Below are positions 51,712-61,001 of a DNA stretch of 64,000 bases, piece after piece (the first letter of the stretch is position 1; each line of letters starts with the position of its first letter). The position numbers and the translations under genes were made by a program. A model generated the notes under the pieces. It had not been told where the DNA came from, searched no databases, and was given only the letters and a program-made list of their open reading frames with translations. The stretch comes from Bacteroidota bacterium (GTDB taxonomy: Bacteria; Bacteroidota; Bacteroidia; Chitinophagales; Chitinophagaceae): contig JAEZGI010000035.1 in assembly GCA_023416995.1 (NCBI GenBank), positions 62,001 through 126,000 of the forward strand, read 5' to 3'.

Positions 51712-52392
51712 ATGGAGCCAAAAGGCAAAAAAATATTGGTTGCAGATGATGAGCCGGATATTCTTGAGATCATCCAATACAATTTGTTAAAAGAAGGATA
51801 TGAGGTTGAAACTGCCAAAGATGGTGATGATGCTTTATCGAAAACCCGGAGCTTTAAACCAGATTTAATCATCCTCGATATCATGATGCCCAAAAAAACC
51901 GGCATCCAGGTTTGTGAGATTCTTCGGGCTCAACCTGCATTCAACGATACCCTTATTATTTTCCTGACCGCACTCAGCGATGAAACTTCGCATATCAAAG
52001 GACTCGAAACTGGCGCAGACGATTATATCAGCAAACCCATCAGTCCCAAGGTACTGAACTCAAGGGTTAATGCGATTTTCAGACGGCTCGGCTCCGACAC
52101 ACAGGAAAAGACAATATCTCTCGGAAATATCACCATCGATCCGGTAAGATTTGAAGCTACGATTGAAGAAAAGCCGGTCACTCTTGCAAAAAAAGAATTT
52201 GAATTACTTTACCTGTTAGCCTCCAAACCGGGCCGGGTTTTTCTTCGCAACGAGATTTTGAACCAGATCTGGGGAAATGATGTGATTGTGGGCGACAGAA
52301 CCATAGATGTGCATATCCGGAAAGTTCGCCAAAAACTTGGTGTAGATTGTATCACAACTGTAAAGGGCGTTGGATATAAATTTGAGTTGTAA
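51712..52392 (+). CDS. PhoB/OmpR-family response regulator
   Basis: A 226-residue regulator: receiver domain with acidic pair at 12-13, phosphoacceptor Asp56 in ILDIMMP, Thr in FLTAL and Lys in SKPIS; C-terminal winged helix with VTLAKKEFELLYLLASKPGRV and DVHIRKVRQKLG. It is most like the PhoB/PhoP branch. It forms an operon with the kinase 11 bases downstream. The name PhoB is likely but not proved by sequence. Confidence 0.92.
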   Translation: MEPKGKKILVADDEPDILEIIQYNLLKEGYEVETAKDGDDALSKTRSFKPDLIILDIMMPKKTGIQVCEILRAQPAFNDTLIIFLTALSDETSHIKGLETGADDYISKPISPKVLNSRVNAIFRRLGSDTQEKTISLGNITIDPVRFEATIEEKPVTLAKKEFELLYLLASKPGRVFLRNEILNQIWGNDVIVGDRTIDVHIRKVRQKLGVDCITTVKGVGYKFEL

Positions 52393-52403
52393 GCAGTTCT
52401 TAC

Positions 52404-53495
52404 ATGGCAAACATCAAAAATTTTTCCCCGCGGCAACTCGCGGCTTTTACCGCTGCAATATTATCCATCCCTATTGCAACCGGCATTTTGCTGCTTACAC
52501 TCGACTGGCAAATAGGACTTATTTCGCTCTTGGTCATTTTTGCGGGAAGTTATGGCCTGATCCTGTTTATTCTTGAAACCTTCATCTACCAGAAAATAAA
52601 GCTTATTTATAAGCTCATTCAACAAAAAAAGGCCACACGTAAAGAAGAGACCTATTTCAAATATGTGCTGCCCCGGAAAAGTATCGACGAAGTAAGACAG
52701 GACGTGGAAGAATGGGCCGCCGACCGCAACCAGGAGATCGAACTACTGCGTAAAAACGCCGCATACAGACGCGACTTTCTGCAGAATCTTGCACACGAAT
52801 TCAAAACGCCTGTGTTTGCCATCCAGGGCTACATAGACACTTTGCTCGACGGAGCCATGGAAGAAGAAGCAGTAAGAACAAAGTTCCTGGAAAATACTGC
52901 AAGAAATGCCGAACGCCTGGCAAATCTTGTCAACGACCTCGATGAGATCTCCCAACTTGAAACCGGTGAACAACAATTATATCGAACCAATTTTATTATC
53001 CAGGATCTGATACGCGAAACTTTTGATGCTTTATCGATTAAAACAAATGCAAAGGGTATCAAGACTAAAATCAAAAAGGGCTGCGAAGCGCCGATCTGGG
53101 TATATGCAGATAAAGAAAAGATAAAACAGGTTCTGATCAATCTCATTGAGAACGCGGCCAAGTATGGTAAACAAAATGGCAATATCTGGGCAAGTATTTA
53201 CAATACCGATGATAAAAATGTGCTCATTGAAATAAGCGATGACGGAGCTGGTATCGAAGATGAACATCTGCCCCGAATATTTGAACGCTTCTACCGGACA
53301 GACACCGCCAGGAGCCGCGATAAAGGCGGCACCGGACTGGGATTAGCTATCTGCAAACATATTATTGAAGCGCATGGACAACATATACATGTGCGCAGTC
53401 GTATTGACATCGGAACGACCATTGGCTTTACCCTGGATAGTAAAAACGAAAACTCCCAAACCACTTCTGCAACCGGCATCAGAGTAAACACTTAG
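52404..53495 (+). CDS. PhoR-like sensor histidine kinase
   Basis: A 363-residue kinase with two N-terminal membrane helices (about 12-32 and 36-58) and almost no periplasmic loop between them, a cytoplasmic linker, the HisKA domain with His131 in HEFKTP, and the ATP-binding domain (N box NLIENAAKYG, G1 DDGAGI, F box ERFYR, G2 GGTGLGLAIC). The lack of a sensor domain resembles PhoR of the Pst-dependent type, which senses through partner proteins. Confidence 0.92.
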   Translation: MANIKNFSPRQLAAFTAAILSIPIATGILLLTLDWQIGLISLLVIFAGSYGLILFILETFIYQKIKLIYKLIQQKKATRKEETYFKYVLPRKSIDEVRQDVEEWAADRNQEIELLRKNAAYRRDFLQNLAHEFKTPVFAIQGYIDTLLDGAMEEEAVRTKFLENTARNAERLANLVNDLDEISQLETGEQQLYRTNFIIQDLIRETFDALSIKTNAKGIKTKIKKGCEAPIWVYADKEKIKQVLINLIENAAKYGKQNGNIWASIYNTDDKNVLIEISDDGAGIEDEHLPRIFERFYRTDTARSRDKGGTGLGLAICKHIIEAHGQHIHVRSRIDIGTTIGFTLDSKNENSQTTSATGIRVNT

Positions 53496-53704
53496 CCTGC
53501 TCGTATAACATCAGCGTTTACACTTAGTCGTTACAAAAAAAACTTTTGACACTTTGAAGTTTCGTGTCATATACAATAAGTTGAATTTGATGAATGACCA
53601 TTAAAAGATCTAATATGATTCCCTTAAATTTCTTTTAATTCGTGTTTAAGGAATAATAACAACCTATTAAACGGAGTTATACCGGTTGTAATAATCCCAA
53701 CTCA

Positions 53705-54877
53705 ATGAAACTTAATTATAGCCTGATGGCGTGCATCCTTCTGTGCGCTATCCCGGCAAGTCGTATTCAGGCACAGTGTGTAACCGGAACAACCGTTAAT
53801 GTCATTACCCACGATTCAGCAGTGGTAGGTATTGGAAACGCGCCTTATATTTTCACCATCCCTAAGTTCGATCCCTCACTGGGTACTTTGATGGAAGTAA
53901 GAATTCAGTCTGTTGTTTCTTTAGACTATGAGTTCAGTATTGAAAACCGTGATGCCGCAGTTCGTAACGTGAGACATAGTTTGTTACGTTATGATGATAT
54001 TTATAGTGAAGCCTTAATCGAGCCGATTTCACATCCCCCGCACACATTTGAGTTTGGCCCATTCCGTCTGGCTGCAGCCGACAATGTACCCGGCGCAGGT
54101 GCCGATTTTGTAACAAGAGGGCCAGTGGCTGTTTGGGTAAACGATACCCTGGTGAATGAGGTAGTCAGTAATACGGCAGACTTTATGGGCACTGGCAACG
54201 TGGAGTTTGAATACTATACGTCAGCAGGAGCCTCGTTTACAGGAACACCTACCTATAGTGGTTCTATCACTGATAGCATCAGGTTCAATGTTTCTTATGT
54301 GTACTGCACAACGATGTTTTTGAATTCGAATCACATCAATCTCTCGGCTACTTCAGCAGGTGCCACTTCCGCTTTATTGCGGTGGAGTACCACAAATGAA
54401 TCGCAGGCAAAAAGCTACGAGGTGATGGTGAGTAAAGATGGTATTCATTTTACAACAGCAACCATTATCCCGGCTGCCGGTAACTTTTCAAATGACAAAG
54501 GCAGCTATCAATATCTGTATAATTTCAGTGAACCGGTCGAGAAGTTGTATTTCCGGGTTAAACAATTATCAAAAGATAATAAAACTGGTTTGTCTCCTAT
54601 TCGCCCTGTTACCTGGGTCAAACATAAACAAGGTGTGTTGTTTGTGCCAACGCCTGCCGGCGACGGCATCAGTGTTCAACTGCCATTATCAACCAATATT
54701 CCATGGCAGGTAGATCTGTTTGGCATCAACGGTCAGTTGATTCAGAAAAACAAACTGGCTGGTGCACCGGGAACGGTTATCCATTTTCAGAAACCATTGG
54801 CTAAAGGTATTTATGTGATTCGGGCGACCCGGCCGGGTTCAACCGAAATAATTACCGAAAAGCTGATGATCCGATAA
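53705..54877 (+). CDS. Secreted choice-of-anchor E protein with T9SS sorting domain
   Basis: A 390-residue protein: signal peptide (about 1-23, ending RIQAQ), a choice-of-anchor E domain (about 45-205, beginning at IPKFDPSLGTLMEV), a fibronectin-like segment (RWSTTNESQAKSYEVMVSKDG) and a T9SS-like C-terminal domain (PTPAGDGISV to the end). Proteins of this sort are surface or extracellular structural proteins. The gene follows the PhoB/PhoR pair by 209 bases, with a short inverted repeat TGACAC/GTGTCA (53547-53552 with 53564-53569) between. Confidence 0.8.
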   Translation: MKLNYSLMACILLCAIPASRIQAQCVTGTTVNVITHDSAVVGIGNAPYIFTIPKFDPSLGTLMEVRIQSVVSLDYEFSIENRDAAVRNVRHSLLRYDDIYSEALIEPISHPPHTFEFGPFRLAAADNVPGAGADFVTRGPVAVWVNDTLVNEVVSNTADFMGTGNVEFEYYTSAGASFTGTPTYSGSITDSIRFNVSYVYCTTMFLNSNHINLSATSAGATSALLRWSTTNESQAKSYEVMVSKDGIHFTTATIIPAAGNFSNDKGSYQYLYNFSEPVEKLYFRVKQLSKDNKTGLSPIRPVTWVKHKQGVLFVPTPAGDGISVQLPLSTNIPWQVDLFGINGQLIQKNKLAGAPGTVIHFQKPLAKGIYVIRATRPGSTEIITEKLMIR

Positions 54878-54900
54878 CTGTCGGTTAACCCTGGCATTCT

Positions 54901-55075
54901 CTGACAAGTTTGTGATTGCTGACTAATCGTTTGCTGAAGCATTGGCGAAACAACCGGTGTTTGATAACTAACAGGTAACCTGAGCAATGGTATTGGCCGT
55001 GTTGATCACCGCAAGGCCCCGGGTTTGATAACTAACAGGTAACCTGAGCAATCACTGACAAATTTGTGATTGCTG
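54901..55075. repeat. Two interleaved direct repeats in a convergent gap
   Basis: A 30-bp unit is repeated exactly at 54959-54988 and 55023-55052; each copy holds the palindrome CAGGTAACCTG. A second unit, CTGACAAnTTTGTGATTGCTG, occurs at 54901-54921 and 55055-55075 with one change. In the last copy AGCAATCAC and GTGATTGCT pair as a 9-bp hairpin. The gap between the convergent genes is 232 bases. Confidence 0.7.
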
Positions 55076-55109
55076 GCAGCGGTTTTATTGAAAAACTTCT
55101 GATTCCCGG

Positions 55110-56393
55110 TTAAACCACCGGGGGTTCATTGCGGTATTTCCGATAAAAGTACCAGATAGCCAGGGCAGTTCCTGCTAACCCGATTACTGACAAAATCATT
55201 ACACTGTTACTGAAGAAAACGGTCCATTGTACTGAAAGATTGAAGAAACCTTTGGTAATGATTACGCCGACACTGCCAACATATCCAACGGAGTCGGCAA
55301 GGTAGATCAGGAAACCAACGTTGGCGGGTATACGAAACGTGGCGATAAGTCTTTCGAACAATACACAATTATAAGGGATGTATCCCATGTAAAGTCCCAT
55401 TCCGACTGCAGTTACCCAGATCACAGGGTTGAGCGCATGATACACAAAAAGCCAGGTTGATACACCTGCCACGATAAAGCCTGCCATTACAATAATGAGC
55501 GATACCATCAGGGCGCGGATATTACTTTTTATGAGTATCATGCTGCCTATCATCACCAGGATGCCTAGTGTAATGGGCACTTCAGTTTTTACAAATAGTT
55601 CAGGTTGATTTGTGTAACCCAGCTCCTGCCATATGTTGGCAATAAAATTATCTCGGATCTCACGAAAGATCGTTAGAAAAGCATACAACAGCACCAGCAA
55701 TACAATGCCCGGAAAAAACTTCTTAAAAAAGGCCATTCTTTCTTGCCCGGTCATAGGGATACGAAGGGTCCTGACAGCTACATCTTCGGGTAAGGGCGGC
55801 GGGATCTTTTCCATCAGGTAAACAAAAAACACCAGGAAGGGCAAAAAGATGGCGCCCGCTACAAAAGGCATCCAGTGTTCCGTTATACCCGCTGAAACCA
55901 CCAGGTAGTTCCCGATCGATTTAACAACGCCGGATGAAAATATAAAACTCACCGCCAGGGCGGCCCCTATAAAGTCAGTGGCCCTGCGACCCTCGATGTA
56001 AGAAAACACTACCCCCCAAAGCAATCCGAGCGGGAACCCGTTCATGAATAAAAACAGGATATTGTAAGGACGGGGTATAACGGCAAAAAACAGCCATGCG
56101 AGCCAGGATATCCCTGTGAGCATAAAAATTACTTTCCAGCGGCCGAAACGTTTCATTCCGCCGATAAAGGCAATTCCATAAAACTTGCTTGAAAGATAAC
56201 CGAGGGCCTGGATGATGACCAATAATTCCTTGTAGCCGATACCCCCTATCGACATACCTTCAAAAGTGGCGACCGAGTAGGTTTTACGGAAACCAAAAAT
56301 AGTGGCGTAAGTAAGAAAACAGACAATTGCCGCATACAGCGCTACAAGCCATTGCTTGCCGGAAATCCCGGTATTGGTATTGCTGCTGGGCAA
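55110..56393 (-). CDS. DUF5690 family MFS-like membrane protein
   Basis: A 427-residue protein with about 12 membrane helices and an MFS-like layout, matching the DUF5690 family as I remember it (FGFRKTYSVATFEG near the start, EGRRATDFIGAALA, and GMGLYMGYIPYNCVLFERL in the second half). The substrate is unknown. It follows the HD-domain gene by 35 bases, on the same strand, so the two are an operon. The pairing with a PhnZ-like protein suggests an organophosphonate or related small phosphorus compound; that is inference. Confidence 0.8.
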   Translation of the reverse strand: MPSSNTNTGISGKQWLVALYAAIVCFLTYATIFGFRKTYSVATFEGMSIGGIGYKELLVIIQALGYLSSKFYGIAFIGGMKRFGRWKVIFMLTGISWLAWLFFAVIPRPYNILFLFMNGFPLGLLWGVVFSYIEGRRATDFIGAALAVSFIFSSGVVKSIGNYLVVSAGITEHWMPFVAGAIFLPFLVFFVYLMEKIPPPLPEDVAVRTLRIPMTGQERMAFFKKFFPGIVLLVLLYAFLTIFREIRDNFIANIWQELGYTNQPELFVKTEVPITLGILVMIGSMILIKSNIRALMVSLIIVMAGFIVAGVSTWLFVYHALNPVIWVTAVGMGLYMGYIPYNCVLFERLIATFRIPANVGFLIYLADSVGYVGSVGVIITKGFFNLSVQWTVFFSNSVMILSVIGLAGTALAIWYFYRKYRNEPPVV

Positions 56394-56428
56394 TAGAACA
56401 CATTATTTAATGACCTTAATGTAAAAGG

Positions 56429-56995
56429 CTAGAAACTTCCTTTCACCAGGTGCCTGATAATTGTATTGCGGATATTTTCTACATCCGGGGGCGACAAATG
56501 TTGGCTACCAACCTGTTGGTCAAGCTTCCTGACCGATATAATCGTATCAAACAAAGGGTATTCTTCAAATGCAGCAGCCTCTTCAGGATACATTTTCCCA
56601 CCTTGCTTTTCCAGTAAAGCCCGGCTGCTTTCAGAAAGACTATTATAATAGGATTCGTCTTTATACGCCAGGTATCGTTTAGATTCTACCGTTGATTCAA
56701 CGAGACGAACGATTTTTTTTGAAAATCCTTTTTCTTTCAGGAAGTCAGCGCCGGCTTCTGCATAATCTTCTTCTGAATCTCCGCTCCCGTTTGCTGCAAC
56801 AGCCACCTGTCCGATGTCCTGCAGAAGTGCGGCCAGTACCACATCTTCATCATACCCCAGATTTTCGGCGGTTTGAGCGAGCTGCATCAGGTACTCAAAC
56901 TGTGAAACACCAGTGCCATCAGGTGACGCAGCACCATGGTTCTGGTATAAATCAATAATCTCGTTTGCAATTACCCTTGCCTTACCTGAAACCAT
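56429..56995 (-). CDS. Degenerate PhnZ-like HD-domain protein
   Basis: A 188-residue protein with the layout of the phosphonate-degradation HD-domain oxygenase family (PhnZ). Recognisable parts: AALLQDIGQ where the family has AALLHDIGH, SKRYL (family AKRYL), QGGKMYPEEAAAFE and a C-terminal KLDQQ. The metal-binding residues are largely lost: Tyr35, Gln59, Tyr78 and Thr102 stand where PhnZ has His34, His58, His80 and His104, while Asp60 and Asp159 (PhnZ Asp59 and Asp161) and the substrate Lys106 remain. It probably cannot hold a di-iron site, so it may be a binding or regulatory protein, or a changed enzyme. Confidence 0.75.
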   Translation of the reverse strand: MVSGKARVIANEIIDLYQNHGAASPDGTGVSQFEYLMQLAQTAENLGYDEDVVLAALLQDIGQVAVAANGSGDSEEDYAEAGADFLKEKGFSKKIVRLVESTVESKRYLAYKDESYYNSLSESSRALLEKQGGKMYPEEAAAFEEYPLFDTIISVRKLDQQVGSQHLSPPDVENIRNTIIRHLVKGSF

Positions 56996-57219
56996 AAATA
57001 TATTGTTGTGTTTAAATTACTTTATATAGAAGGGCGGCAAAATACAGTAAAATACCCACCCATCACAACATAAAAACAAAAAAAAGCAGGGCATCACCGG
57101 GAATATTTGCCCCATCTGCCACGCTATTATATATACCTAAAATATTAAACCACGCCCCTCATTGCCTGTTAAGAAATTATTACCAATCCAGGCATATTTT
57201 TACTATAGCCTATAAAGTC

Positions 57220-57227
57220 TATTTTTG
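57220..57227 (+). promoter_or_regulatory. -7 promoter box of the DUF47/PiT operon
   Basis: TATTTTTG, exact match, 17 bases before the ATG at 57245, with T-rich sequence (TTTTT) about 20 bases upstream at the -33 position. Confidence 0.55.
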
Positions 57228-57244
57228 CCCAAATTTTTTACTGT

Positions 57245-57892
57245 ATGGGTTTCAATTCGTTCATGAAGATTTTCATGCCAAAGGATCAGATCTTCTATTC
57301 TTTGTTCGAACAGGTTGCCGAGACTGTCGCCAAAATGGGACAGGTGATGAAGCTTGTGGTGACTGAACCGGATTATGATAAAAGAGCCGCCCTGATCTCC
57401 CAAATAGAGGACCTTGAACACGTAAACGACGATCTGACCCATAAAATCTTTACTGAACTCGGCCGTAATTTCATTACACCGTTCGACCGGGAAGATATCC
57501 ACTACCTTGCTTCCGCCCTGGATGATATCTGCGATTATATATTTGCCTCAGCAAAAAAAATCAACTTCTACAAAGTGAACCCAAATGATCAGGGCATCCA
57601 GAAAATGGCTGACCTGATTGAACAGGGTTGTGAAGAAATCAAAAATGCGGTGATAGAGCTGAGAAACATGAAGAACATGCGCCAGATCACTGATGCGCTT
57701 GTGAAGGTTAACAGCATCGAAAACCAGGCAGATGATATTTTTGATATGAGTATCGAATTGTTATTTGAAACTGAACCGGACGCTAAGGAAGTGATCAAGA
57801 AAAGAGAAATTTACCAGGTCATGGAAATCGTTACCGACAAGTGTGAAGATGCCGGTAATGTGATCGAATCAATCATCATCAAGTACGCATAA
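57245..57892 (+). CDS. DUF47 family protein (PhoU-like partner of PiT)
   Basis: A 215-residue all-helical protein of the DUF47/PhoU-like family (FMPKDQIFYSLFEQVAE, DLTHKIFTELGRNFITPFDREDI and KCEDAGNVIESI motifs). Such proteins are coded next to PiT transporters and are thought to control them. The PiT gene follows after 45 bases. Confidence 0.92.
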   Translation: MGFNSFMKIFMPKDQIFYSLFEQVAETVAKMGQVMKLVVTEPDYDKRAALISQIEDLEHVNDDLTHKIFTELGRNFITPFDREDIHYLASALDDICDYIFASAKKINFYKVNPNDQGIQKMADLIEQGCEEIKNAVIELRNMKNMRQITDALVKVNSIENQADDIFDMSIELLFETEPDAKEVIKKREIYQVMEIVTDKCEDAGNVIESIIIKYA

Positions 57893-57937
57893 GCTTCGGA
57901 TTAATATTTGTTACAGGCACCTGTTTAACTCTGCACT

Positions 57938-58951
57938 ATGACTTTCCTGGTTATCATCATCATAATGGCCTTGGTTTTTGACTACATAAATGGTTTCCAT
58001 GATGCGGCCAATTCAATCGCCACCATTGTTTCCACGAAAGTTCTAACGCCTTTCCAGGCAGTTCTCTGGGCAGCAGTTTTTAATTTCGCTGCTTTTTTTA
58101 TTGCTAAATACTGGATCGGAGAATTCAAGATTGGTAATTCATTTGCCAAGTCGATCAATGAACACTTTATCACATTACGCGTGATCTTCTCGGCCCTGGC
58201 GGCAGCCATTACCTGGAACCTGCTTACCTGGTGGTTCGGGATCCCATCCTCATCTTCACATACTTTGCTGGGCGGTTTTATGGGTGCGGCACTTGCACAT
58301 GTGGGCCACTGGCAGGAAGGTGGATATTCGGTAATCAATTACAGTGTGGTGTTGCCCATCTTCCTTTTCATCTTTGGCGCACCGTTGATAGGGGGTCTCA
58401 TATCTCTTATTATCACGATTATTATCGTCAACATTTGTAAAAGAGCGAATCCATATCGGGCGGATAGTTGGTTCCGCCGACTGCAACTGGTTTCTTCCGC
58501 ATTGTTCAGCATTGGTCACGGAAGCAATGACGCGCAAAAAGTACTTGGGCTTATTGCTGCTGCTATGGTTGCTAACGGCAACCTCGATGATATACGTAAT
58601 GTACCTGACTGGGTGCCACTGGCATGTTTTACAGCCATTGCTTTGGGTACCATGAGCGGAGGATGGAAGATTGTAAAAACAATGGGTACCCGGATCACCA
58701 AGGTCACACCCCTGGAAGGCGTTGCAGCAGAAACTGCCGGAGCTTTCACCCTGTTTCTCACTGAGCACCTCGCTATCCCGGTAAGTACAACACATACTAT
58801 CACCGGTGCCATCATGGGCGTTGGAGCGACAAAAAGATTGTCAGCAGTAAGATGGGGTGTAACCATCAATTTGCTCTGGGCATGGATACTTACCATACCG
58901 GTGAGCGCATTGCTTGCCGCGCTGGTGTATTACATCGTACGTCTATTCTAA
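57938..58951 (+). CDS. Inorganic phosphate transporter, PiT family
   Basis: A 337-residue membrane protein with about ten helices. Both copies of the PiT signature are seen: GFHDAANSIATIV near residue 20 and GSNDAQKVLGLI near residue 193. It takes up phosphate, usually as metal-phosphate, with protons. It is coupled to the DUF47 gene upstream. Confidence 0.95.
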   Translation: MTFLVIIIIMALVFDYINGFHDAANSIATIVSTKVLTPFQAVLWAAVFNFAAFFIAKYWIGEFKIGNSFAKSINEHFITLRVIFSALAAAITWNLLTWWFGIPSSSSHTLLGGFMGAALAHVGHWQEGGYSVINYSVVLPIFLFIFGAPLIGGLISLIITIIIVNICKRANPYRADSWFRRLQLVSSALFSIGHGSNDAQKVLGLIAAAMVANGNLDDIRNVPDWVPLACFTAIALGTMSGGWKIVKTMGTRITKVTPLEGVAAETAGAFTLFLTEHLAIPVSTTHTITGAIMGVGATKRLSAVRWGVTINLLWAWILTIPVSALLAALVYYIVRLF

Positions 58952-59057
58952 CCTATTCATACACAACCAGGTTCAACGGCTTATTTGTCGCATCACGGCA
59001 TTAACAGAAATACTTTTCCGATATATTTTGTTTATTTGCCGTAACTAAATAATTATA

Positions 59058-59918
<861 letters not shown>

Positions 59919-59927
59919 GCATTTAAA

Positions 59928-60992
59928 ATGATGAACATGAAAAAAATTCTGGTTACAGGCGGGTGTGGCTATATAGGGTCACATACAATTGTAGATCTTA
60001 TAGAAAACGGTTTCGATGTTATTTCTGTAGATAATAATTCCAGGTCATCTGCGAGGATGTACGAAGGAATAGAAAAAATTACCGGTAAAAAGATCCGCAA
60101 ATACAAGGTGGATTTATGCAATTTTGATGACACATTCGCCATCTTCCAGGAGAACGATGATATTGCAGGCATCATTCATTTTGCAGCATACAAAGCGGTT
60201 GGAGAATCGGTTGAACAACCACTCATGTATTTTGAAAACAATCTTGTTTCATTGATCAACCTGTTGAAATGTGTACAGGAATTTAATATTCCAAACTTTG
60301 TATTTTCTTCTTCCTGCACCGTTTACGGCAATCCCGATGTTATCCCGGTGACCGAATCAACACCGCCCAAGCCTGCTGAATCTCCTTATGGATATACAAA
60401 ACAAATGGGCGAGCAGATCATCAATGAATTTTCAAAAGCCAACCAGGCAAAATGCATATTACTGCGGTATTTCAATCCGGTAGGTTCACATCCAAGCACC
60501 CTTATCGGTGAATTGCCTATTGGCAAACCGGCTAACCTGGTTCCGGCGATCACGCAAACTGCCATCGGCAAATTACCCCAGATGATGGTTTACGGAGATG
60601 ATTACCCTACCCGCGATGGTTCATGCATCCGCGACTATATTCATGTTTGCGATATTGCACATGCGCATACGCTTGCAGTTCAGTTTCTGCTTGAACAACG
60701 TAATACAAAAAGATGCGAGGTCTTTAACCTCGGTTCCGGCAATGGCGTCACAGTTCTTGAGGCCATCAAAGCATTTGAAAAAGTATCCGGTGTCAAGTTG
60801 AACTATGTTATCGGACCAAGAAGACCAGGCGATGTGATCGCTATCTATGCCAATAACGATTTCGCCCGCACGCAGTTAAATTGGGAAACCAAATATTCCC
60901 TTGATGAAATGATGGCAACCGCCTGGAAATGGGAGCAGCGATTAAAGGTGGATGAGAAATTTTACCAAAGCAAACAATTTGATTTGAACTAG
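59928..60992 (+). CDS. galE: UDP-glucose 4-epimerase
   Basis: A 354-residue short-chain dehydrogenase-type epimerase that interconverts UDP-glucose and UDP-galactose. It shows the NAD motif TGGCGYIGSH at the N-terminus, SSSCTVYG, the catalytic Tyr-Lys in YGYTKQMGE and the C-terminal GPRRPGDV. Three in-frame ATG codons (59928, 59931, 59937) crowd the start; MKKILV at 59937 is the most family-like, so the true start may be nine bases later. It shares an operon with rfbA. Confidence 0.94.
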   Translation: MMNMKKILVTGGCGYIGSHTIVDLIENGFDVISVDNNSRSSARMYEGIEKITGKKIRKYKVDLCNFDDTFAIFQENDDIAGIIHFAAYKAVGESVEQPLMYFENNLVSLINLLKCVQEFNIPNFVFSSSCTVYGNPDVIPVTESTPPKPAESPYGYTKQMGEQIINEFSKANQAKCILLRYFNPVGSHPSTLIGELPIGKPANLVPAITQTAIGKLPQMMVYGDDYPTRDGSCIRDYIHVCDIAHAHTLAVQFLLEQRNTKRCEVFNLGSGNGVTVLEAIKAFEKVSGVKLNYVIGPRRPGDVIAIYANNDFARTQLNWETKYSLDEMMATAWKWEQRLKVDEKFYQSKQFDLN

Positions 60993-61001
60993 GGTGGTTG
61001 T

